Of a stretch of DNA of 8,731 nt, positions 4,905 to 8,731 are shown in pieces. This DNA is from Gemmatimonadota bacterium (GTDB lineage: Bacteria > Gemmatimonadota > Gemmatimonadetes > Gemmatimonadales > Gemmatimonadaceae), in NCBI GenBank assembly GCA_028287225.1, contig JAQBPZ010000309.1:1-8731 (forward strand). Direction: 5' to 3'. The translations under genes were made by a program, and so were the position numbers. The notes beneath the pieces are model-generated. The model ran no database searches, was not told the origin of the DNA, and worked only from the letters and a program-made list of their open reading frames with translations. How positions within the stretch are numbered: the first letter of the stretch is position 1; every line of letters starts with the position of its first letter.

Positions 4905-5933
4905 GTGCCGACCGATCTCCTCGCCGTTCCCGCCGCCCGCCGCACCGCGATCGACGCTCTTGCCCGCGAGCTCGTGGCCGGCCGTCGCGTGGCGATCAGC
5001 ACGCACCTCAATGCGGACGGCGACGGATGCGGCTCCGAGGCGGCGCTGTCCCGCATGCTCGCGCAGCACGGGCTCCTGCCGCGCATCGTGAACCCCACGC
5101 CCTGGCCGGAGATGTACCAGTTCCTCCTGGGCGAGGGAGTCGACGACCAGACGCCGCGCGGCTCGAAGGCGCTGCGCGACCTCGATCTCATGATCGTGGT
5201 GGACATCAGCGACGTGAAGCGCCTCGGCGTCCTCGCGGAGTCGGTCCGGGCCCTGACGGTGCCGAAGCTGGTGATCGATCATCACCTCGACTCAGACGAC
5301 CCGGCGGGCACGATCGTGGTGTCCGATACCACCGCCTGCGCCACGGCGGAGCTGGTCTACGACCTGGCGCAGGTGATGGGCTGGACCATCACGCCGGCCA
5401 TCGCGCAGTCCCTGTACACCGGCATGCTCACGGATACGGGTGGCTTCCGGTTCAGCAACACCACCCCCCGCTGCCTCGCGGTGGCCGCGCAGCTGCTGGC
5501 CTGCGGCGTGGACCCCGAGGAGATGTACACCCGCATCTACGCCTCGGCCCCCGCGGGCCGGGTCCGCCTGATGGCGGAGGTGCTGGGGACGCTCGAGGTG
5601 GACTCGCCCTACGGGCTGGCGTGGCTCAGCATGAATCCCGACGCGCTGGAGAAGCACGGCGTGAAGTCAGAGGACCTCGACGGCATCGTGGAGCACGCGC
5701 GCTCGATCGCGGGCACCCGCATGGCGCTCTTCTTCCGCGACCTCGGCCACGACAAGGTGAAGGTGTCGTTCCGCAGCATCGGCGGCACCGACGTGAACGC
5801 CTTCGCGCGCCGGTTCGGCGGCGGCGGGCACGCGAAGGCCGCTGGTGCGCTGGTCGCGGGCTCGCTGGCCGAGGTGCGCGGCCGCGTGGTCACCGCCGCG
5901 CGGGAGTATCTCGGAGCGGGCCCTAGCCGATAG
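4905..5933 (+). CDS. DHH/DHHA1 phosphoesterase, NrnA-type oligoribonuclease / pAp phosphatase
   Basis: A 342-aa cytosolic hydrolase. Family members use two Mn2+ ions to degrade 2-5 nt RNA or cyclic dinucleotide products and to dephosphorylate 3'-phosphoadenosine 5'-phosphate. Metal-binding motifs are all present: HLNADGDGCGS (His34, Asp38, Asp40), VVDISD, the eponymous Asp125-His126-His127, and TDTGGFRFSNT. The C-terminal DHHA1 substrate-binding domain ends in GGGGHAKAAG (His309). Length fits the family (about 310-340). The frame stays open far upstream, but that part is the antisense of the intergenic hairpin and the overlap with the permease. GTG 4905 is the latest start that keeps the first helix, and it lies downstream of the -10; no Shine-Dalgarno is evident. 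GTG 4869 is the alternative but would precede the -10. Its 3' end overlaps the convergent gene by 11 bp. Substrate preference (nanoRNA, pAp or linear dinucleotide) cannot be read from sequence. Confidence 0.93.
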   Translation: MPTDLLAVPAARRTAIDALARELVAGRRVAISTHLNADGDGCGSEAALSRMLAQHGLLPRIVNPTPWPEMYQFLLGEGVDDQTPRGSKALRDLDLMIVVDISDVKRLGVLAESVRALTVPKLVIDHHLDSDDPAGTIVVSDTTACATAELVYDLAQVMGWTITPAIAQSLYTGMLTDTGGFRFSNTTPRCLAVAAQLLACGVDPEEMYTRIYASAPAGRVRLMAEVLGTLEVDSPYGLAWLSMNPDALEKHGVKSEDLDGIVEHARSIAGTRMALFFRDLGHDKVKVSFRSIGGTDVNAFARRFGGGGHAKAAGALVAGSLAEVRGRVVTAAREYLGAGPSR

Positions 5934-8388
5934 TCCAGAAGAGAATCACCCCGCAGCGTTCGTCGCCGAAGGGCGACCGCCCCGTGGTGAAGAGAGGCGC
6001 CGTGCCTGCCCGCACATAGACCTCCACGCCGGCGATGTCGCGGGCGGCGTACGAGCCCAGGACGTCGTAGGTGGTCTCGCGTCCGTCCACGAACACGCGC
6101 GCCACACAGTCGGGCGAAACGTTGTTGATCGAGCCGCCGCCGCCGGCGCGCATGACGGCGACCCACTGCCCGTCGGGGGTCGTGGACGTGCGCACGCCGG
6201 GAATGTCCCGCACCATCGACTGAAGCGAGGTGGCGCCGGTGAACGCTTCCCCGGCGATGAAATGTCCGGTGCCCAGGCGTCGGCGCCGTGCGGCCTCGAT
6301 CAGGCGCGGCGAGGCGCTGGAGCGCGTCGCGCTGATCGTCAGGGCGTCGAGCAGATGCACCCGCGTGAGGGCGAGGTGCACCACGGCGGTGGCGCCGGGA
6401 ACGAGATCGATCGCCAGCCGCCCCGGGTCGAGGCCGACGCGACGTACCTCGACCGTCTGGGAGCCCGCCATCACGCCACCCAACCGGAACTGGCCGGTGG
6501 CGTCGGTCACGGTCGTCGCAGCGGTGCCCACGACGGTCACGGTGGCGCCGCTCACGGGCCGGCCGGCCGAGTCGCTCACGGTGCCGGCCACGCCCGAGGG
6601 CGCAGGTGGCGGCTCGCCGTCCGCGACCTCGGCGAGCCGGAGGTTCACCCGGGCGAGGCGCGACGACCCGATTCTCGCCTCCACCGGCCCAGTGGAGGAA
6701 TGTGGCCCCACCGCCTGCAGCGCCACTTCCGCGCTGTCCGGTATGCCGCAGATGCGATAGAGCCCCGCGCTGTCGGTGCGCACCTCGACGGTCGCCGGCG
6801 ACGGAGTGAGGCTGATCCGGCTGCGCACCCCGCTGAAATCCATCCACGATGCGTGCACGACCGCGTTCTCGAGTGGCCGGTCGTCGCCCGCGCCACGCAC
6901 GATGCCGGTCAGGAGGCCGCCATAGAGCGACGCCGGCACCCCGGCGGGGGACACGCAGCCGCGGGCGAAGGTGGCCAGCGATGGCACCGACAGGTCGCCG
7001 ACCACCGTGCCGCCGGGACGGAGCCTCACGTCGTAGCGCGTGTCGAGCACGGCGAGCGAATCGAGCACCGGGTGCTCGAACCCGACGCGATAGTCGCCCG
7101 CGGGAAGATTCTCGATCGCGTATCGACCACTGGCGTCGGTCACGCCGGCGCGCGGCTCGACGGTGAGCCGGCCGGGCGACACGAGGCCGAGCGCCATGGC
7201 CTCCGCGCTCTCGATCGGTGCGGCCCAGACCCGCGCGCCGACGAGCGGCCCCTGTCCGAGGCTGTCGAAGATGGTCCCGGTGACGCGTGCCGGCGCGAGG
7301 AGGGCCCGATACGGGATGAGCACCGGCGCCGGCGGCAGGGTGTCGCCCCGCGGCGGCGTGACGACGCCTCCGGTTTCCTCGTACCAGTCGGGCAGCGTGG
7401 ACGTCTGCACCAGGCGGGCCGGGTCGAAGCGCGGCATCCGGAGCCGCCATGCGCTCACCATCCAGCTTCCCTGGGGCGTTCGGTCGAAGAGGATCTGGCC
7501 GCCGCTGCGCTCCTCGCCCGCGGCACCCGGTGGGATGCTTCCCAGGACATACCAGAAGTTGACCGTGCGGAGCTCCGCCGATGCCGAGTCGAGCCAGATG
7601 GTGCCGGCGATGTCCGCGGTGCGCCGGCGCTCCGCGGGGACGAAGCGCACCCCGAGCTGGCCGTGCGTCGCGTTCTCTCCGCGCACCGCGGTGAAACAGT
7701 GGTCCTCGATGAAGCGATCGGACAGCAGCACCTGCTCGTCGGGCGCGAAGAACTGCATCTCCCCCGTGGTGCCACGGATGTAGCCGCTCTGCGAAAGCTC
7801 GTCGGCGGATGCCGCGACGTACGGGCGCGCCGCGGTCGTGACGCGCGGCAGGCCCACGAGCTCCACCTCGGTATCGAGGTCGCGGTTCAGGCGGCGTCGA
7901 AAGGGGCGCATCTCCAGCGAGAAGCCACCGGCCTCGCGGCCAAGCATGGTGCTGAGCAGGGCCTTCCGGACTTCCTCCCAGAGGCTCGCGAACGCTGGGT
8001 CGGAGAAGGCATCGCGCGCGCATCGCGCGCGCGCGCTCACCGTGAGTGCGGCCAGCACCACGCGCCGCCCCGGCACCTCCTGGGCGAAGTCGGCCCCCGC
8101 CGGCCCGACCACCACCGGTGCGCCCACGAAGGGGTCGTAGCCGATGCGCCGCAGCCGGACCCGGTACGTGCCGTGGCGCGGCAGCCGGAAGGCACGTCTT
8201 CCGCCGTCGCCGAGGACGCCCTGCACGGCAACCGCGCTCGTGGAGTCGAGGATGTCCACGAGCGCGCCGGTGAGCGGACGCTGCGTGCGCGTCTCGGTGA
8301 GCTGCACCCGCAAGGACTGCCCCCACGCGGGGAGCGCGATGCCGAGGAGCAGGAGGATGGCGCGGAGGGAGGGATTGGCCATGGACAT
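5923..8388 (-). CDS. Secreted protein with carboxypeptidase-regulatory-like repeats and C-terminal TonB-plug-like domain
   Basis: An 821-aa envelope protein. A Sec signal peptide (MSMANPSLRAILLLLGIALP, ending AWGQ) occupies residues 1-24. A carboxypeptidase-regulatory-like beta-sandwich follows at 25-95. A mixed region at about 117-357 has strand-forming segments such as GTIWLDSASAELRTVNFWY. Three more such sandwiches lie at about 368-459 (TGTIFDSLGQGPLVGARVW, then DASGRYAIENLPAGDY), 492-587 and 598-677 (GTVSDSAGRPVSGATVTVVG, then DATGQFRLGGV). The last ~140 residues resemble the plug of TonB-dependent receptors (LLDALTISATR, SLQSMVRDIPGVR, CVARVFVDGR, IAGVEVYVR, CGVILFW), but no beta-barrel follows. 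Six cysteines remain after the signal, including Cys761 and Cys812 in the plug region, so disulfides are plausible. ATG 8388 is chosen because it gives a compact signal peptide; GTG 8427 and ATG 8382 are possible. The function is unknown; an outer-membrane or periplasmic role is inferred. Confidence 0.88.
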   Translation of the reverse strand: MSMANPSLRAILLLLGIALPAWGQSLRVQLTETRTQRPLTGALVDILDSTSAVAVQGVLGDGGRRAFRLPRHGTYRVRLRRIGYDPFVGAPVVVGPAGADFAQEVPGRRVVLAALTVSARARCARDAFSDPAFASLWEEVRKALLSTMLGREAGGFSLEMRPFRRRLNRDLDTEVELVGLPRVTTAARPYVAASADELSQSGYIRGTTGEMQFFAPDEQVLLSDRFIEDHCFTAVRGENATHGQLGVRFVPAERRRTADIAGTIWLDSASAELRTVNFWYVLGSIPPGAAGEERSGGQILFDRTPQGSWMVSAWRLRMPRFDPARLVQTSTLPDWYEETGGVVTPPRGDTLPPAPVLIPYRALLAPARVTGTIFDSLGQGPLVGARVWAAPIESAEAMALGLVSPGRLTVEPRAGVTDASGRYAIENLPAGDYRVGFEHPVLDSLAVLDTRYDVRLRPGGTVVGDLSVPSLATFARGCVSPAGVPASLYGGLLTGIVRGAGDDRPLENAVVHASWMDFSGVRSRISLTPSPATVEVRTDSAGLYRICGIPDSAEVALQAVGPHSSTGPVEARIGSSRLARVNLRLAEVADGEPPPAPSGVAGTVSDSAGRPVSGATVTVVGTAATTVTDATGQFRLGGVMAGSQTVEVRRVGLDPGRLAIDLVPGATAVVHLALTRVHLLDALTISATRSSASPRLIEAARRRRLGTGHFIAGEAFTGATSLQSMVRDIPGVRTSTTPDGQWVAVMRAGGGGSINNVSPDCVARVFVDGRETTYDVLGSYAARDIAGVEVYVRAGTAPLFTTGRSPFGDERCGVILFWTIG

Positions 8389-8451
8389 AGCATGCGGAGC
8401 ACGGGGGCCGCTGTCCAGCGTGCGCACGGCCTCCGCGATTACCTTTCCCCG
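8389..8451. promoter_or_regulatory. Divergent promoter region with a -10 element for apbC
   Basis: This 63-bp spacer separates two divergent starts. On the plus strand TTACCT (8439-8444) ends 7 nt before the ATG at 8452, implying a leaderless or nearly leaderless mRNA; no Shine-Dalgarno is present. The same AT-rich patch read on the minus strand gives TAATCG (8441-8436), a weaker -10 that would serve the secreted-protein gene with a ~40-nt leader. A 10-bp perfect palindrome, CGTGCGCACG (8419-8428), lies just upstream of both and could be an operator. Neither direction has a recognisable -35. Confidence 0.45.
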
Positions 8452-8731
8452 ATGCCTACGACTCTCCAGGAGCGCCTCGCCGCGGCGCTCGCCAAGATCA
8501 TCAATCCCCGCACCGGCGGGAACGTGTTCGATTCGCAGCAGGTGCGTGACATCGCGACCACCACCGAGGGGCGCGTGAAGGCCACCCTGCTGCTGACGCC
8601 CGACGACGACCCGACGCTCGCGCGTGCCGTGCGCGAGGCGATGGAGGGTGTCGCCGGCGTCACCGACCTTCAGCTCGACGTGCGCAGCATCGCCGCGCAG
8701 CCGGCCGGCGGTCCGCCGCCGCGCGCACCGG
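8452..8731 (+). CDS. apbC: Iron-sulfur cluster carrier Mrp/ApbC, N-terminal part (cut by the window)
   Basis: The first 93 codons of a gene that runs off the right edge with no stop. The readable part is a MIP18/DUF59-type domain: LAAALAKIINPRTGGNVFDSQQVRDIATTTEGRV is recognisable by INP, the acidic/polar turn, and VRDIATTTEGRVKATLLLTP. A helix follows (LARAVREAMEGVAGVTDLQLDV), then a Pro/Ala/Gly-rich linker beginning near residue 83. In Mrp/ApbC proteins this domain precedes a P-loop ATPase with a CxxC cluster site that assembles and transfers 4Fe-4S clusters in the cytosol; that part would lie beyond 8731 and is not seen. A stand-alone DUF59 protein is the alternative, but the linker argues for the two-domain form. 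ATG 8452 fits the promoter-defined mRNA end. Confidence 0.8.
   Translation, partial: MPTTLQERLAAALAKIINPRTGGNVFDSQQVRDIATTTEGRVKATLLLTPDDDPTLARAVREAMEGVAGVTDLQLDVRSIAAQPAGGPPPRAP

Noticed and set aside
5609..8326. Long 905-aa open frame on the minus strand in another register
   Set aside because: It is Arg/Ala/Gly/Pro-rich with no recognisable domain and overlaps the well-supported secreted-protein and DHH genes; it is an out-of-frame shadow typical of high-GC DNA.
1..8731. CRISPR array, tRNA, rRNA, prophage or transposase
   Set aside because: No regularly spaced direct repeats, no tRNA cloverleaf or rRNA core sequences, and no phage or transposase domains were seen on either strand.

Overview
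This 8.7-kb window is GC-rich bacterial chromosome that reads like ordinary core genome with unusually structured intergenic DNA. I infer Gemmatimonadota (or a close relative). The reasons are the high GC, the AT-rich hexamer immediately upstream of several genes, and the very GC-rich 3'-terminal gene whose MIP18-type N-terminus precedes a Pro/Ala linker. A further reason is a large secreted protein combining carboxypeptidase-regulatory-like repeats with a C-terminal TonB-plug-like domain. No marker gene confirms the phylum.

Layout, left to right. (1) Positions 13-116 hold a ~105-bp GC-rich repeat, copied in inverted orientation at 1155-1260, with a third partial copy at ~1261-1334. Between the first two lies a two-gene operon: an unrecognised 161-aa helical protein (162-647) and a DUF1232/YkvA-like membrane protein (659-1120). 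(2) guaB (IMP dehydrogenase, 1354-2904) has its apparent -10 element only 6 nt before the ATG, so its mRNA is probably leaderless. (3) A 234-bp spacer with small palindromes, a probable promoter and a structured leader precedes an APC-superfamily amino-acid permease (3139-4605). (4) The next 299-bp intergenic region carries a 38-bp perfect palindrome (probable terminator) and a separate 132-bp imperfect inverted repeat with about 44 paired positions per strand. (5) A DHH/DHHA1 phosphoesterase of the NrnA type (4905-5933) follows. (6) An 821-aa secreted multi-domain protein lies on the minus strand (8388-5923); its stop overlaps the DHH stop tail to tail by 11 bp. (7) The N-terminal part of an Mrp/ApbC iron-sulfur carrier begins at 8452, divergent from (6), and runs off the window.

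Functionally the genes are a loose set: GTP biosynthesis (guaB), amino-acid uptake (APC), nanoRNA/pAp turnover (DHH), Fe-S cluster delivery (apbC) and an envelope protein. I see no single pathway, defence island, phage or integrated element. The material most worth a second look is non-coding: the operon-flanking repeat family, the large hairpin element at 4685-4816, and the apparently leaderless starts. The barrel-less plug protein is the most interesting coding feature.
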